A stretch of DNA of 64,000 bases, taken from NCBI GenBank assembly GCA_026005055.1, contig BPKI01000001.1, forward strand, positions 1,668,566-1,732,565, read 5' to 3'. This stretch comes from Lysobacterales bacterium. GTDB lineage: Bacteria; Pseudomonadota; Gammaproteobacteria; Xanthomonadales; BPKI01. The translations under genes and the position numbers were made by a program. Positions 8,793-18,897 of the stretch are shown piece by piece. The first letter of the stretch is position 1; the number at the start of each line of letters is the position of its first letter. The notes beneath the pieces are model-generated. The model was not told the origin of the DNA. It worked only from the letters and a program-made list of their open reading frames with translations, and did not search any database.

Positions 8793-9659
8793 ATGCAATT
8801 CAAGGATTATTACGAGATCCTCGAGGTGAGCCCGCAGGCGAGCCAGGAGGAGATCAAGCGCGCCTACCGCAAGCTCGCGCATCGTTTCCATCCCGACCGG
8901 AACAAGTCGCCCGGTGCCGAGGAACGCTTCAAAGCGATCAACGAGGCCTATGAGGCCTTGCGCGATCCCGGTCGGCGGGCGGCCTACGACCGAATCCGCG
9001 CCGGCGGCTTCCGGCAAGGGGATCCCTTCCAGCCGCCCCCGGATTTCGACGTCGGCGGTTTCGATTTCGGCGAAATACGTGGTGAGGAGGGCTTCAGCGA
9101 TTTCTTCGAGGCGCTCTTCGGGAGGGCGCGCCGAAGCGCCGCTCGCGGTCCGCGCCGAGGCCGCGACTTGGAAGCGGTGATCACGGTGGACCTGGAGACG
9201 GTTTATCGCGGCGAGCCCGTGCGCCTCAATCTCGAAGGCCGAACGCTGGAGGTGCGAATCCCGCCTGGCACGATCGAAGGTCAGCGCATCCGCTTGAGCG
9301 GGCAGGGCGGGCCGGGAAGGGATGGGGGTCCCCCGGGCGATCTATTGCTCGAGCTTCGCTTTCGGCCCCACCCCCTGTTCCGGGTCGAGGGCCGGGACGT
9401 GCACCATCGCGCCGCGATTCCGCCTTGGCTCGCCGCGCTCGGAGGGGAGATCCGAGTCCCTACCCTCGGCGGTACGGTGGCTTTGCGGGTCCCTGCGGGC
9501 TCGGCGAACGGGAGCAAACTACGCCTGCGCGGCCGGGGGCTGCCTGGGGAACCACCTGGGGATCAGATCGTCGAGCTCTCCGTCGAGATACCACCCGTGA
9601 GGAACGGCGAGCAGCGTTCCGCCTGGGAAGCATTACGCCGCGCCTACGAGGGCACTTGA
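8793..9659 (+). CDS. cbpA: DnaJ-class co-chaperone, CbpA type, 288 aa
   Basis: Stimulates the ATPase of DnaK and may bind curved DNA. An N-terminal J domain (about residues 1-70) has the catalytic HPD tripeptide at 33-35. A Gly/Phe-rich linker follows, then the two-part C-terminal substrate-binding region (LEAVITVDLETVYRG..., then LAALGGEIRVPTLGGTVALRVPAGS). The Cys-rich zinc finger of DnaJ is absent, and the length of 288 residues fits CbpA rather than DnaJ. No CbpM modulator gene is adjacent. It lies directly after hsp20, giving a small chaperone island. Confidence 0.88.
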   Translation: MQFKDYYEILEVSPQASQEEIKRAYRKLAHRFHPDRNKSPGAEERFKAINEAYEALRDPGRRAAYDRIRAGGFRQGDPFQPPPDFDVGGFDFGEIRGEEGFSDFFEALFGRARRSAARGPRRGRDLEAVITVDLETVYRGEPVRLNLEGRTLEVRIPPGTIEGQRIRLSGQGGPGRDGGPPGDLLLELRFRPHPLFRVEGRDVHHRAAIPPWLAALGGEIRVPTLGGTVALRVPAGSANGSKLRLRGRGLPGEPPGDQIVELSVEIPPVRNGEQRSAWEALRRAYEGT

Positions 9660-9686
9660 GCCGGGAGGAGGTTTTCCCTCGCGCGG

Positions 9687-10049
9687 CTAGCCCAGGTGCT
9701 GTTGAATCGCCTTGACCAGCTCTTTCTCGTCGATCGGCTTGGTGATGTAGCCCTTGGCGCCCTGCCGAAGTCCCCAAACGCGGTCGGTCTCCTGGTCCTT
9801 GGTCGTGACCAAGATGATCGGGATGTGGCTCGTTTCCTGGTCACGGCTGATTTGACGGGTCGCCTGGAAGCCGTTGAGGTTGGGCATCACCACATCCATC
9901 AAGATGAGATCAGGCCTCTCGCGGCGGGCCAGATCCACGCCTGCCGCACCATCTTCGGCAGTGATGGCTTCATGCCCCAGGCGTTCGACGATGCGCTTGA
10001 GGCTCGCGAGCTGGGTGGGGGAATCGTCGACGATCAGCACCTTGGCCAT
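9687..10049 (-). CDS. pilH: Single-domain response regulator, PilH type
   Basis: A stand-alone receiver domain of 120 residues. The acidic pocket (VDDS, residues 7-10), phosphoacceptor Asp52 in LILMDVVMPNLNG, the T of VTTKDQET and K of YITKPIDE are all present. The GFQATRQ and TTKDQETDRVWG segments closely match PilH of the type IV pilus Pil-Chp pathway, where it modulates twitching motility by competing for phosphate from the ChpA kinase. No other pil/chp gene is in the window, so pathway membership rests on similarity recalled from known PilH proteins. Confidence 0.82.
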   Translation of the reverse strand: MAKVLIVDDSPTQLASLKRIVERLGHEAITAEDGAAGVDLARRERPDLILMDVVMPNLNGFQATRQISRDQETSHIPIILVTTKDQETDRVWGLRQGAKGYITKPIDEKELVKAIQQHLG

Positions 10050-10087
10050 GGGGAGGAAAGAGCCGGTTCTGGAAACGGTCAGGAAGT

Positions 10088-11116
10088 CTAGCGTGAGTCC
10101 TCATCCGACGTCACCTCCGCCACCCGCACGAGGGTGCGGCCGAAGGAGCCGCCGGCGAGCATCGTCGAGAAGACTTCGGGAAGCTGCTCCAGGGAAACCT
10201 CACGCGTGAGGATCCGCTCGAGATGACGCGGCTTCCAGGGCCCCGCCAGGCGACGCCACATCTCCTCGCGAATGCGCCGCTCGGTGCCGGCAGAGGCGAT
10301 GCCAAGGAGGCTCACGCCGCGAATGATGAAGGGCATCACCGTGGTTTTGAGGTCATGACCACCCGCGAGACCGCAGCAGGCGATGTTGCCGTAGGGTGCG
10401 ATCACTCGGGTGAGACCGCTCAGCATGTCGCCGCCGACGTTGTCGATCGCCCCGGCCCAGCTCGCGCTCTCGAGGGGGCGCTCGCCCCAGTAGAGACCGT
10501 GCCGCGAGATGCATTGCCGGGCGCCGAGCTCGATCAGGAAATCGAAATGTTCCGGTTTGCCCGAGATCGCGTGGACCTCGTAGCCGGCGCCGGCGAGGAT
10601 GTCGATGGCGAGCATCCCCACGCCGCCGGTGGCACCGGTGACGACGATCGGGCCCATCTCCGGCCGCTGACCGTTCTGCTCCATGCGGTAGAGCGCGAGC
10701 GCCGCGGTGAAGCCTGCCGTGCCCAGGATCATCGCCTCCCGCAGGCTGAGGCCCGGGGGGAGGGGAATGGCCGCGGCGGCCTCCAGACGTGCGTATTCGG
10801 CATAGCCGCCGTCCCGGGTTTCCGACAGTCCGCAGCCCGTGGCAAGGACGCGATCGCCCGGCTTGAAGCGCGGATCGACGCTCGCCACCACCACCCCGGC
10901 GAGATCGATCCCGCCCACCAAGGGCGAGCGCCTGAGGATCTTGCCCTTGCCGGTTCCGGCGAGGGCATCCTTGTAGTTCACGCTCGAATAGTGCACCCGC
11001 ACCACGAGCTCGCCGGGGCTGAGATCCTCGAGGGCGAGCGAGACCAGCTCGGCGCGGTGATGGTTGGCACCGGTATCGATGCGGAACGCGCGGAATCGCT
11101 CGGGGATGTCGCTCAT
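10088..11116 (-). CDS. acuI: YhdH/AcuI-type NADPH-dependent oxidoreductase (acrylyl-CoA reductase family), 342 aa
   Basis: Medium-chain dehydrogenase/reductase without structural zinc. Family features are the VHYSSVNYKDALAGTGKGKI segment, GGIDLAGVV, the nucleotide-binding VVTGATGGVGMLAIDILAGAGYEV and the C-terminal GRTLVRV. The YhdH/AcuI branch reduces acrylyl-CoA to propionyl-CoA with NADPH, which protects against a toxic intermediate; substrate here is inferred from family only. It starts nine bases downstream of lpdA in the same orientation, so it may be read with the 2-oxoglutarate dehydrogenase genes. Confidence 0.85.
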   Translation of the reverse strand: MSDIPERFRAFRIDTGANHHRAELVSLALEDLSPGELVVRVHYSSVNYKDALAGTGKGKILRRSPLVGGIDLAGVVVASVDPRFKPGDRVLATGCGLSETRDGGYAEYARLEAAAAIPLPPGLSLREAMILGTAGFTAALALYRMEQNGQRPEMGPIVVTGATGGVGMLAIDILAGAGYEVHAISGKPEHFDFLIELGARQCISRHGLYWGERPLESASWAGAIDNVGGDMLSGLTRVIAPYGNIACCGLAGGHDLKTTVMPFIIRGVSLLGIASAGTERRIREEMWRRLAGPWKPRHLERILTREVSLEQLPEVFSTMLAGGSFGRTLVRVAEVTSDEDSR

Positions 11117-11124
11117 CGTGCCTC

Positions 11125-12549
11125 CTAGCGCGCCTTGTGGATCGCTCTCCGGTCCACGGCCAGGGCCGCCTCGTGAATGGCCTCGGCGAGCGTGGGGTGG
11201 GCATGGCAGATGCGGGCGAGATCCTCGGAACTGCCGTGAAAGGCCATGGTGAGCACCGCCTCGTGGATCAGCTCGGAGGCCTGAGGGCCGATGATCTGCA
11301 TCCCAAGCAGGCGGTCGGTCTTTTCGTGGGCGATGAGCTTCACCGCGCCCGCGGTCTCACCGATGGCGAGCGCGCGTCCGCTCGCGGCGAAGGGGAAGCT
11401 GCCGCTGCGGGTCGGAATCCCGCGCTCGGCGGCTTGCTTTTCGGTGAGCCCGACCCAGGCGATCTCGGGGTCGGTGTAAATCACCCACGGAATCTGATCG
11501 AGCTCCACGTGTCCGGGAAGGCCGGCGATGCGCTCCGCGACGGCGATGCCCTCCTCGCTGGCCTTGTGCGCGAGCATGGGTCCGCGAACCAGGTCTCCGA
11601 TGGCCCAGACCCCATCGACACCGGTGAAGCAGTGCGCATCGACCTCGACGAAACCACGAGCGTCCACGCGCACGCCGCTGTCTTCTCCGAGCAATCCGGC
11701 GCTTGCGGGCTTGCGTCCGACCGCCACGAGCAGCCGGTCGCATTCGAGCGTCTCCTTCCGATCGCCGTGCTGATAGCGGATGCAGAGACCCGATGCCTCT
11801 TTCTCCACCGCTTCGACCCGGCAGCCGAGGCGGATGTCGAGCCCTTGCTTGCGGAACTCGCGCTCGGCCAGGCGGGCCATGTCGCGGTCGAGGGCGGGCA
11901 GGAGCTCGGGCAACGCCTCCAGGATCACGACCTCCGCGCCCAAGCGACGCCAGACGCTGCCCATTTCGAGTCCGATCACGCCGGCTCCGATCACGCCAAG
12001 ACGCCTCGGCACCTCTTCGAGATCGAGGATGCCGGCGTTGTCCAGGATGAGCTCGCCGTCGAAGGGTGCGAAGGGTAGCTCGACGGGTACCGAACCCGCG
12101 GCGAGGATCACGTGCGGGGCGCTGAGTTCGGTCTGACCGCCGTCGTGGAGGGCGATGCGAACCCGGCGATCGCCGTGCAACTTGGCGCGGCCATGCAGCG
12201 TCTCGATGCGGTGTGCCTTGAACAATTGGGCGATGCCGGCGTTGAGCTGGGCGACGATGCCGTCCTTGCGCGCGATCATGCGCTTGGGGTCGATGCGCGC
12301 GTTGTCCGCCTGGATGCCATGCTCGCCGAAGCCGTGCAGCAGGCGATGGAAGTGGTGCGAGGAATCGAGTAGGGCCTTGGAGGGGATACAGCCGACGTTG
12401 AGACAAGTGCCCCCGAGAGCGAGCCCGCCGTTCCGCTTGCCCCGGAAGGCATCGACGACCAACACTTTCATGCCGAGCTGAGCGGCGCGAATGGCGGCCA
12501 CGTAGCCACCCGGGCCGCCTCCAATGACGATCAGATCGAGCGCGCTCAT
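11125..12549 (-). CDS. lpdA: Dihydrolipoyl dehydrogenase (E3), 474 aa
   Basis: Flavoprotein that reoxidises dihydrolipoyl groups of 2-oxoacid dehydrogenase complexes, producing NADH. It has an FAD-binding GGGPGGYVAAIRAAQLG near the N-terminus, the redox-active disulfide in GGTCLNVGCIPSKALL, an NAD-binding GVIGAGVIGLEMGSVW segment, and the C-terminal His-Glu dyad region (CHAHPTLAEAIHEAAL). ATG 12549 is chosen because it lies just after the sucB stop and begins at the usual MSALDLIVIGGG. Being third in sucA-sucB-lpdA marks it as the E3 of the 2-oxoglutarate complex. Confidence 0.96.
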   Translation of the reverse strand: MSALDLIVIGGGPGGYVAAIRAAQLGMKVLVVDAFRGKRNGGLALGGTCLNVGCIPSKALLDSSHHFHRLLHGFGEHGIQADNARIDPKRMIARKDGIVAQLNAGIAQLFKAHRIETLHGRAKLHGDRRVRIALHDGGQTELSAPHVILAAGSVPVELPFAPFDGELILDNAGILDLEEVPRRLGVIGAGVIGLEMGSVWRRLGAEVVILEALPELLPALDRDMARLAEREFRKQGLDIRLGCRVEAVEKEASGLCIRYQHGDRKETLECDRLLVAVGRKPASAGLLGEDSGVRVDARGFVEVDAHCFTGVDGVWAIGDLVRGPMLAHKASEEGIAVAERIAGLPGHVELDQIPWVIYTDPEIAWVGLTEKQAAERGIPTRSGSFPFAASGRALAIGETAGAVKLIAHEKTDRLLGMQIIGPQASELIHEAVLTMAFHGSSEDLARICHAHPTLAEAIHEAALAVDRRAIHKAR

Positions 12550-12556
12550 CGGCACG

Positions 12557-13762
12557 TCACAGTCCAAGCAGCATGCGCTGCGGGTTCTCGAGCTGGGTCT
12601 TGATGTCCACGAGGAACAGCACCGCGTCCTTGCCGTCGATGATTCGATGATCGTAGGAAAGCGCGATGTACATCATCGGCGCGATCACGACCTGCCCGTT
12701 TTCGGCGATGGGGCGATCCTTGATCGCGTGCATCCCGAGAATCGCCGACTGCGGCGGATTGACGATCGGGGTGGACATGAGCGAACCGAAAGTCCCGCCG
12801 TTGGTGATGGTGAAGGTGCCGCCTTGCAGGTCTTCGAGGCCGAGCTTGCCTTCTCGCGCCCTCTTGGCGAAGTCGGCGATCGCTCGTTCGATCTCGGCGA
12901 AGCTCATGCTCTCGGCATTGCGCAAGACCGGCGTCACCAGCCCTCGTTCCGTGGCCACCGCGATCGAGATGTCGGCGTAGTCGTGGTAGAGGATGTCATT
13001 ACCGTCCACCGAGGCATTGATGATCGGATGACGGGCCAAGGCGTTGGCGGCGGCCTTCACGAAGAAGCTCATCAGGCCGAGGCGGACGCCATGCGTCTTC
13101 TCGAAGGCTTCGCCGAGGCTCTTGCGAATCTCGACCACCCGGCTCAGGTTCACCTCGTTGAAGGAGGTGAGCATCGCGATCGAGTTCTTCGATTCGAGCA
13201 TCCGCTCCGCGATCCTCGCCCGGATCCGCGTCATCGGCACCCGCCGCTCGCCGCGGGCATGAGCCGGCGGCGCGGATGGCACCGCGGCTTGAGCCGGTGC
13301 CGCTGTTTGCGGTTCCTTCTTCTCCTCCAAGGCAGCGAGAACGTCCTCCTTGGTAACGAGGCCACCGCGGCCGCTGCCGCTCAGGCGCGAAGGGTCCACC
13401 CCATGCTGTTCGGCCACTCGGCGAGCCGCAGGCGAGAGCGGCGCTTGCTGCGCCGCAGGGCTCTTCGTGGCGGGGGCGACGGTCTCGGGTTCAGTCGGCG
13501 CGGCTGGCGAGGGGCTCGCGACGGCCTCCTCCTCGATCACGGCGAGCACCTCCTGACTGGTGACGGTCTCACCGACCTGACGCAGCACCTGCTTGAGCAC
13601 CCCGTCGGCCGGCGCCGGCACCTCGAGGACCACTTTGTCGGTCTCGAGATCGACGAGATTCTCGTCGCGTCGGACCGCATCGCCCGGCTTCTTGTGCCAG
13701 GCGGCGATGGTGGCATCGGCGACGGACTCGGGAAGGACGGGAACCTTGACTTCGATGCTCAT
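12557..13762 (-). CDS. sucB: Dihydrolipoyllysine-residue succinyltransferase (E2 of 2-oxoglutarate dehydrogenase), 401 aa
   Basis: Core subunit of the complex; it transfers the succinyl group from lipoate to CoA. One lipoyl domain (residues 1-76) carries the lipoylated Lys43 in [10 protein letters not shown] Pro/Ala-rich linker leads to an E3/E1-binding domain ([18 protein letters not shown], around residue 130) and then to the catalytic trimer domain, with the active-site [11 protein letters not shown] near the C-terminus. ATG 13762 gives the standard [13 protein letters not shown] start. It sits between sucA and lpdA. Confidence 0.96.
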   Translation of the reverse strand: MSIEVKVPVLPESVADATIAAWHKKPGDAVRRDENLVDLETDKVVLEVPAPADGVLKQVLRQVGETVTSQEVLAVIEEEAVASPSPAAPTEPETVAPATKSPAAQQAPLSPAARRVAEQHGVDPSRLSGSGRGGLVTKEDVLAALEEKKEPQTAAPAQAAVPSAPPAHARGERRVPMTRIRARIAERMLESKNSIAMLTSFNEVNLSRVVEIRKSLGEAFEKTHGVRLGLMSFFVKAAANALARHPIINASVDGNDILYHDYADISIAVATERGLVTPVLRNAESMSFAEIERAIADFAKRAREGKLGLEDLQGGTFTITNGGTFGSLMSTPIVNPPQSAILGMHAIKDRPIAENGQVVIAPMMYIALSYDHRIIDGKDAVLFLVDIKTQLENPQRMLLGL

Positions 13763-13790
13763 GGGCGGAATCGTCGATGGAGGTTGACGC

Positions 13791-16631
13791 TCATTCCGGG
13801 GCGTGCTCGCCATTGAGCGGGGAGGCGAGGGCGGCCTCGATCAGCGCCGCCTGCTCCTCGAGATGGACGTAGAGATACCCGCTCGCCGGAGCCGGAGAGC
13901 GCGGACGCCCGGCGTAATGCAGACGCTGGCCCGGGGCGAGGCAAGCGCTGAGATGGTGGCGGATCTGGAACCAGGCCCCCTGGTTCATCGGCTCTTCCTG
14001 ACACCACACGACATCGCTCACGTGCCCGAGGCGGCTCAGCTCGGCGGCGAGCAAGGCGCGCGGGAAGGGATAGAGCTGCTCGACACGGATCAAGGCCACT
14101 CGCTCGCTCAGACCGCGTCGCTCGCGTTCCTCGAAGATCTCGTAGTACACCTTGCCGGCGCATAGAACGATGCGTTCGAAGGCGTCGGCGGGTTGCGGGT
14201 CGGGGATCAACTCGCGGAAACAGCCCTCGGCGAGATCCTGAAGCGAGGATACCGAAAGACGATGCCTGAGCAGGCTCTTCGGGGTCATCACGATCAGAGG
14301 CTTGCGCGCACGCCGCAGCATTTGGCGCCGGAGCATATGGAACATCTGCGCCGGCGTGGTCGGGACGCACACCTGCACGTTTTCCAGCGCGCATAGCTGC
14401 AGGAAGCGCTCCAATCGAGCCGAGCTGTGTTCCGGGCCCTGCCCCTCGTAGCCGTGCGGCAGAAAAAGCACGATGCCGCACAGCCGCCCCCACTTGGCTT
14501 CTCCCGAGGTGATGAACTGATCGATGACCACCTGCGCGCCGTTGGCGAAATCGCCGAACTGGGCCTCCCAGATCACCAACGTCTTGGGATCGGCGGTGGC
14601 ATAGCCGTATTCATACCCGAGCACCGCCTCCTCGCTGAGGAGCGAATCGACGATGCAAACGGCTCCCGGCTCGGACCGGATCGCGGCGAGCGGCGCGTGC
14701 GTCCGGCCGGTCTTCTGGTCGTGCAGCACCGCATGGCGATGGAAAAAGGTTCCCCGCTGAGAGTCCTGGCCTACCAGTCGGAGCTTGAACCCTTCTTCGA
14801 GCAGCGTGGCGTAGGCCAGCAACTCGGCGAAGCCCCAGTCCAGCGGGATCTCGCCCTCGGTCATTCGACGACGCTCTTCCATGATCTTGGCCACGCGCGG
14901 GTGGAGCTCGAAATCCTCGGGCAGCTCGGAGAGCTTGGAACCGAGCCGAAGAAGGCGATCGCGCTCGACGCCACTCGCGACCTTCTCGCACAAATCCGCG
15001 CCCAGATGCGGCGACCAGTCCACCAGGAACGCATCGGAGGGTGCGGGCGCCTGCTCGACGAGGATACGCCCTTCCTCCAGTGCCTTGCGGTAGTCCTCGC
15101 TCATCGCCGCCGCTTCTTCAGCAGTCGCGATGCCCTCGGCAGCGAGCTTTTCGGCGTAGAGCTGGCGCGTGCTCTTGTGCGCGCGGATCTTGCGATACAT
15201 GAGCGGCTGCGTCGCCGCCGGCTCGTCGGCTTCGTTGTGACCATGCCGGCGATAGCACACGAGATCGATGACCACGTCGCGCTTGAAGGTCTTGCGATAC
15301 TCGAAGGCCAGCCGCGCGCAGAACACCACCGCCTCCGGATCGTCCCCATTCACGTGCAGCACCGGCGCATTGACGATCTTGGCGACGTCGGTGCAGTAGA
15401 GCGTGGAGCGGGCATCCTGGGGGTTCGCGACGGTGAAACCGATTTGGTTGTTCACCACGACGTGGATCGTGCCGCCCACGGTGAAGCCGCGCGCTTGCGA
15501 CATGTTGAAGAGTTCGGCCACGACCCCCTGACCCGAGAAAGCGGCATCACCGTGGATGAGCAGGGGGACGACCTGCTCGCGCGCCTGATCTCCGCGCCGG
15601 GTTTGGCGAGCGCGGACGGAACCCGCGATGACCGGGTCGATGATCTCAAGGTGCGAGGGATTGAAGCCGAGCGCCAGATGGACGGTTCCACCCGGGGTGC
15701 GGATGTCCGAGGAGTAGCCGAGGTGGTATTTCACATCGCCGCTGCGCGCGGGATCGCGAGGCTGGTCCTTCCGTCCTTCGAACTCGGCGAAGAGCTCGTG
15801 GGGCGGTTTGCCGAGGACATTCACCAGCACGTTGAGCCGCCCGCGGTGGGCCATCCCGATCACGAGCTCGCGCACACCGTGGGCACCCGCTTGCCGAACG
15901 AGCTCGTCGAGCAGCGGAATCAGGCTGTCGCCGCCCTCGAGGGAGAAGCGCTTCTGGCCGACGTACTTGGTGTGGAGATAGCGCTCGAGCCCTTCGGCGG
16001 CGGTGAGCCGGTCCAGGATACGGCGCCGCTCGCCGGGATCGAAACCGAAGCGACCCCCCGCGCGTTCGAGCCGTTCGTAGAACCAGCGCCGTTGCGCCGC
16101 GTCCGAGATGTGCATGAACTCGGCGCCGATGGTGCCGGTGTAGGTCCGGCGCAACCAGTCGCGGAAATCGCGCAGCTTCATGCGCGCAGGCCCAGCGAAG
16201 CTGCCGGTCTCGAACTCGGTCTCCAGATCGGCCTCGCTCAGTCCGTGGAAAGCGAGCTCGAGGTCGGGCGCCGGCGGCTTCTCCCACAGGCCGAGCGGAT
16301 CGATGTCGGCGTGGAGGTGGCCGCGCGAGCGGAAGGCGGTCAGCAGGCGAAGCACTCCAGCCTGCTTGTTCGCGAAGACGGTATCCTGCCCCGCCGGCAG
16401 GGCGATCCGGGTGGCGATGCGCTCGCGCCGATCGGCCAGCGCACGCAGCAGGGGGCCGTGCGGAAGGTCGTTGGGACGGGTGCCGGCGATCGACTCGAAA
16501 TACCGGCGCCACTCGGGAGCGACGCGCTCGGGTTCGGATAGCCAGAGTTCGTAAAGCCCCTCGACGAAGGCGGCATTGCCAGGAGCGATGTGCGAACTCG
16601 CGCGAAAGATGTCGATGAGGGACTGACTCAC
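13791..16631 (-). CDS. sucA: 2-oxoglutarate dehydrogenase E1 component, 946 aa
   Basis: Thiamine-diphosphate enzyme that decarboxylates 2-oxoglutarate and succinylates the E2 lipoyl group in the TCA cycle. The N-terminal E2-interaction segment ([19 protein letters not shown]) is present. The ThDP region includes [19 protein letters not shown] and [11 protein letters not shown], and the C-terminal transketolase-like part includes [23 protein letters not shown]. The length of 946 is normal. It is first in sucA-sucB-lpdA, 28 bases before sucB. The 120 bases upstream should hold the operon promoter; I see no site I would commit to. Confidence 0.97.
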   Translation of the reverse strand: MSQSLIDIFRASSHIAPGNAAFVEGLYELWLSEPERVAPEWRRYFESIAGTRPNDLPHGPLLRALADRRERIATRIALPAGQDTVFANKQAGVLRLLTAFRSRGHLHADIDPLGLWEKPPAPDLELAFHGLSEADLETEFETGSFAGPARMKLRDFRDWLRRTYTGTIGAEFMHISDAAQRRWFYERLERAGGRFGFDPGERRRILDRLTAAEGLERYLHTKYVGQKRFSLEGGDSLIPLLDELVRQAGAHGVRELVIGMAHRGRLNVLVNVLGKPPHELFAEFEGRKDQPRDPARSGDVKYHLGYSSDIRTPGGTVHLALGFNPSHLEIIDPVIAGSVRARQTRRGDQAREQVVPLLIHGDAAFSGQGVVAELFNMSQARGFTVGGTIHVVVNNQIGFTVANPQDARSTLYCTDVAKIVNAPVLHVNGDDPEAVVFCARLAFEYRKTFKRDVVIDLVCYRRHGHNEADEPAATQPLMYRKIRAHKSTRQLYAEKLAAEGIATAEEAAAMSEDYRKALEEGRILVEQAPAPSDAFLVDWSPHLGADLCEKVASGVERDRLLRLGSKLSELPEDFELHPRVAKIMEERRRMTEGEIPLDWGFAELLAYATLLEEGFKLRLVGQDSQRGTFFHRHAVLHDQKTGRTHAPLAAIRSEPGAVCIVDSLLSEEAVLGYEYGYATADPKTLVIWEAQFGDFANGAQVVIDQFITSGEAKWGRLCGIVLFLPHGYEGQGPEHSSARLERFLQLCALENVQVCVPTTPAQMFHMLRRQMLRRARKPLIVMTPKSLLRHRLSVSSLQDLAEGCFRELIPDPQPADAFERIVLCAGKVYYEIFEERERRGLSERVALIRVEQLYPFPRALLAAELSRLGHVSDVVWCQEEPMNQGAWFQIRHHLSACLAPGQRLHYAGRPRSPAPASGYLYVHLEEQAALIEAALASPLNGEHAPE

Positions 16632-16751
16632 TGCTGCGCTCCACGGCGGCGAGCGGCCGCCGCTTCCGGACTCGTCTACGGGAGTTGAAACGGCGCGGAA
16701 GTATAGCGCGCGGTGCGTTGTTGCGCCGCGGCAAGGATGCGCTAAAGCGGC

Positions 16752-17717
16752 TCAGATGGAGAGCCTACGGAATTCCACGGAAGGGATGCCCCGTTCCCAC
16801 ATGGCATCGAACCAGGCGCTGAGCTCACGATGGCGGAGCGGTGCCCCGAGATCGCCGTCACCTTCGTAGCGCACCGCGAGCGGACGGAAGTAGAAGCCGC
16901 CCCGGTCGTCGATCAGGAAGGCGCCGGCGAACTGACGATCCTGCTCGTCTCCGGGTTGGCGCAGTTCGAAGACCGAAGGAAGTCGCTGGATGAGTTCGAT
17001 CAGCCGGTGATTGCCGCTGACGGCCGGTTGCGGATCGTGGATCAGGATGCGCACGCGCCGTGAGCGCCCGCCGGTCGCGAAGCGGCGCATCGCATCGAGG
17101 ACGGGCGGCGCGTCGAGCAGCCCGGGATCGAGGTGGCGGGTCACCATCGCGATCTCGCGTCGAGCCTGCTCGAGGATCCTCAGGATCAGGCGCTCGGCAT
17201 CGGCCCGGTCGCTGATCGTCATCGGCTCGCGCCGGGGCGGGGCGACGGGCGGACGCTCCGGAGTTACGCGGGGTTCAAGGCTTCGCCGCATCCGTCGGTG
17301 CGGGATCCCCGCCTCCTCGAAGACTTCGCCTTCGGGCGCGAACCCATGAGCGGAGTAGAAACTCGAAGCCGCGAGCTGGGCATGGCACCAGACTTCGCGC
17401 AAGCCGGCCGCGCGGGCGTGATCGAGCAAAAGGGCGAGCATCTGCGAGCCGACGCCTCGTCGCCGCCACGGCGCGAGCACCGCCATCCGGCCGATCTTGC
17501 CGTCGGGGGCCAGCCTCGCGGTGCCGATGGGGCTGCCGTCGAGCGCACGCGCCAAGACGTGATGACAGATGGGATCCAAGCCATCGCGCTCCTCATCGCG
17601 CGGCACGCCCTGTTCCCGCTCGAAGACGGCCTCGCGGACCGAGAGCAGCGCGTCCTGTTCCCGCGACCAATCGGCGGGTTCGACGAAGAAATCCGGATCG
17701 ATTCGAGGGCTGCTCAC
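16752..17717 (-). CDS. GNAT N-acetyltransferase with a C-terminal extra domain, 321 aa
   Basis: Residues about 15-150 form a GNAT domain with acetyl-CoA motif A (KIGRMAVLAPWRRRGVGSQML). The remaining 170 residues are a separate domain linked by a Pro-rich stretch. It begins AERLILRILEQARREIAMVTRHLDP and contains VRILIHDPQPAVSGNHRLIELIQRLPS, a pattern that reminds me of phospholipase-D-like folds without a clear HKD motif. GTG 17717 is taken as start because it follows the roxA stop by seven bases. Acceptor substrate unknown. Its placement behind roxA suggests one transcript. Confidence 0.75.
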   Translation of the reverse strand: MSSPRIDPDFFVEPADWSREQDALLSVREAVFEREQGVPRDEERDGLDPICHHVLARALDGSPIGTARLAPDGKIGRMAVLAPWRRRGVGSQMLALLLDHARAAGLREVWCHAQLAASSFYSAHGFAPEGEVFEEAGIPHRRMRRSLEPRVTPERPPVAPPRREPMTISDRADAERLILRILEQARREIAMVTRHLDPGLLDAPPVLDAMRRFATGGRSRRVRILIHDPQPAVSGNHRLIELIQRLPSVFELRQPGDEQDRQFAGAFLIDDRGGFYFRPLAVRYEGDGDLGAPLRHRELSAWFDAMWERGIPSVEFRRLSI

Positions 17718-17724
17718 CTTCCGA

Positions 17725-18897
17725 TCATCGCACCGCGGAGCCGTTCGGCGCCAGCTCCAGGACGGCGTGCGCTGCGAGTTCGCGAAGCAGCCGCCGCTCC
17801 TCCGGGAGAGGGTCCGGAAGCTCGTCACGGCCGAAGCCGCTCGCGCCCGCCACCAGCTCGGCGAGACGCGGCGTGGCGGAGAACACCCGGCCCCCGACCG
17901 CGAGCCGCACCGCATCCGCCCGACGCCACCAGAGCGCACGCAACCAGGGATTGCGCCTGAGTCTCTGACCGGCAGCGAGCGCCGCTACGGGATCGAAGCG
18001 CGCTCGCCTGGGCGCAGCGGCGGGTTTTCCTCGCCAGGACGAGAGGAAGGAGGCGAGCAGCTCGGCGAAGTGATCGTTCCCGCGGAGCGGCGCACACAGC
18101 GCGGCGGCGACGCGCTCGAGATCCTCCTCGCGCAGTTCGCCCGCGTGGCGGCGCGGCGCGAGATCGGGATCGCTGAGCAGGAGCGGCGGGTCCCGCTCGA
18201 GGAACGCATCCGCCAGCGCTCCGAAGAGCTCGCCCAAGGCGGGAGCCCGCATCCCGAGCGAAAAGGTGAGGCATTCGCTCCGAGCGATGCCATGATGCGG
18301 CACCCCGGGCGGAAGATAGAGCAGATCGCCGGGCTCGAGCACAGCCCGCCAGGTCGCGCGGAAGCCGCTGACCAGGCGCAGCTCGGAGTGCGGTCGGAGG
18401 CGCCAGCCTTCCGGGCGCAGATCGAGTCGCCACTCGCGTCGGCCGATGCCTTGCACGAGGAAGACGTCGTACTGATCGACATGCGCCCCGACCGAGCCCC
18501 CTGGCACGGCGTAGCTCACCATGAGGTCGTCGATCCTCCATCTGGGCAGGAAACCAAAGGCGCTCAGAAGCTCGGCGAAACGCTCCGGGTGGTGCTTTTC
18601 GAGGTCGTTCACGAGCAGCGTCCACTGCGTGCCGGGAGGGCGTGCGAGTTCGCCGCGGGTGAAGGGGCCATGGCGCAGCCGAAGACGACCTCGCGGACTG
18701 TTCCGCCAGACCATGCGAGCCGTGGCCTCCTTCCGGCTCGCGGTGGCGAACAGGACAGGGCGATCCACGAGGGCCGCGAGCCTCGGGAAAGCCCCGCGCA
18801 CGAGCAGCGGCTTCTTCTGCCAGAAATCGCGCATGAAGGCGGCGGGCGTCAAGCCGAGCGGCTTGCCGGGACGCGCGGAGAGCTCGACCATCGCCAT
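17725..18897 (-). CDS. roxA: Ribosomal protein uL16 arginine hydroxylase, cupin JmjC type, 390 aa
   Basis: 2-oxoglutarate/Fe(II)-dependent oxygenase of the YcfD/RoxA family, which hydroxylates an arginine of ribosomal protein uL16. The JmjC core has the HxD iron motif in GGSVGAHVDQYDVFLVQG and the distal His in LPPGVPHHGIA. An N-terminal segment (FMRDFWQKKPLLVRGAFP) and a C-terminal winged-helix-like part complete the family layout. ATG 18897 shares one base with the stop of the upstream fadJ-like gene (TGATG), which supports this start. The GNAT gene follows. Confidence 0.9.
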   Translation of the reverse strand: MAMVELSARPGKPLGLTPAAFMRDFWQKKPLLVRGAFPRLAALVDRPVLFATASRKEATARMVWRNSPRGRLRLRHGPFTRGELARPPGTQWTLLVNDLEKHHPERFAELLSAFGFLPRWRIDDLMVSYAVPGGSVGAHVDQYDVFLVQGIGRREWRLDLRPEGWRLRPHSELRLVSGFRATWRAVLEPGDLLYLPPGVPHHGIARSECLTFSLGMRAPALGELFGALADAFLERDPPLLLSDPDLAPRRHAGELREEDLERVAAALCAPLRGNDHFAELLASFLSSWRGKPAAAPRRARFDPVAALAAGQRLRRNPWLRALWWRRADAVRLAVGGRVFSATPRLAELVAGASGFGRDELPDPLPEERRLLRELAAHAVLELAPNGSAVR

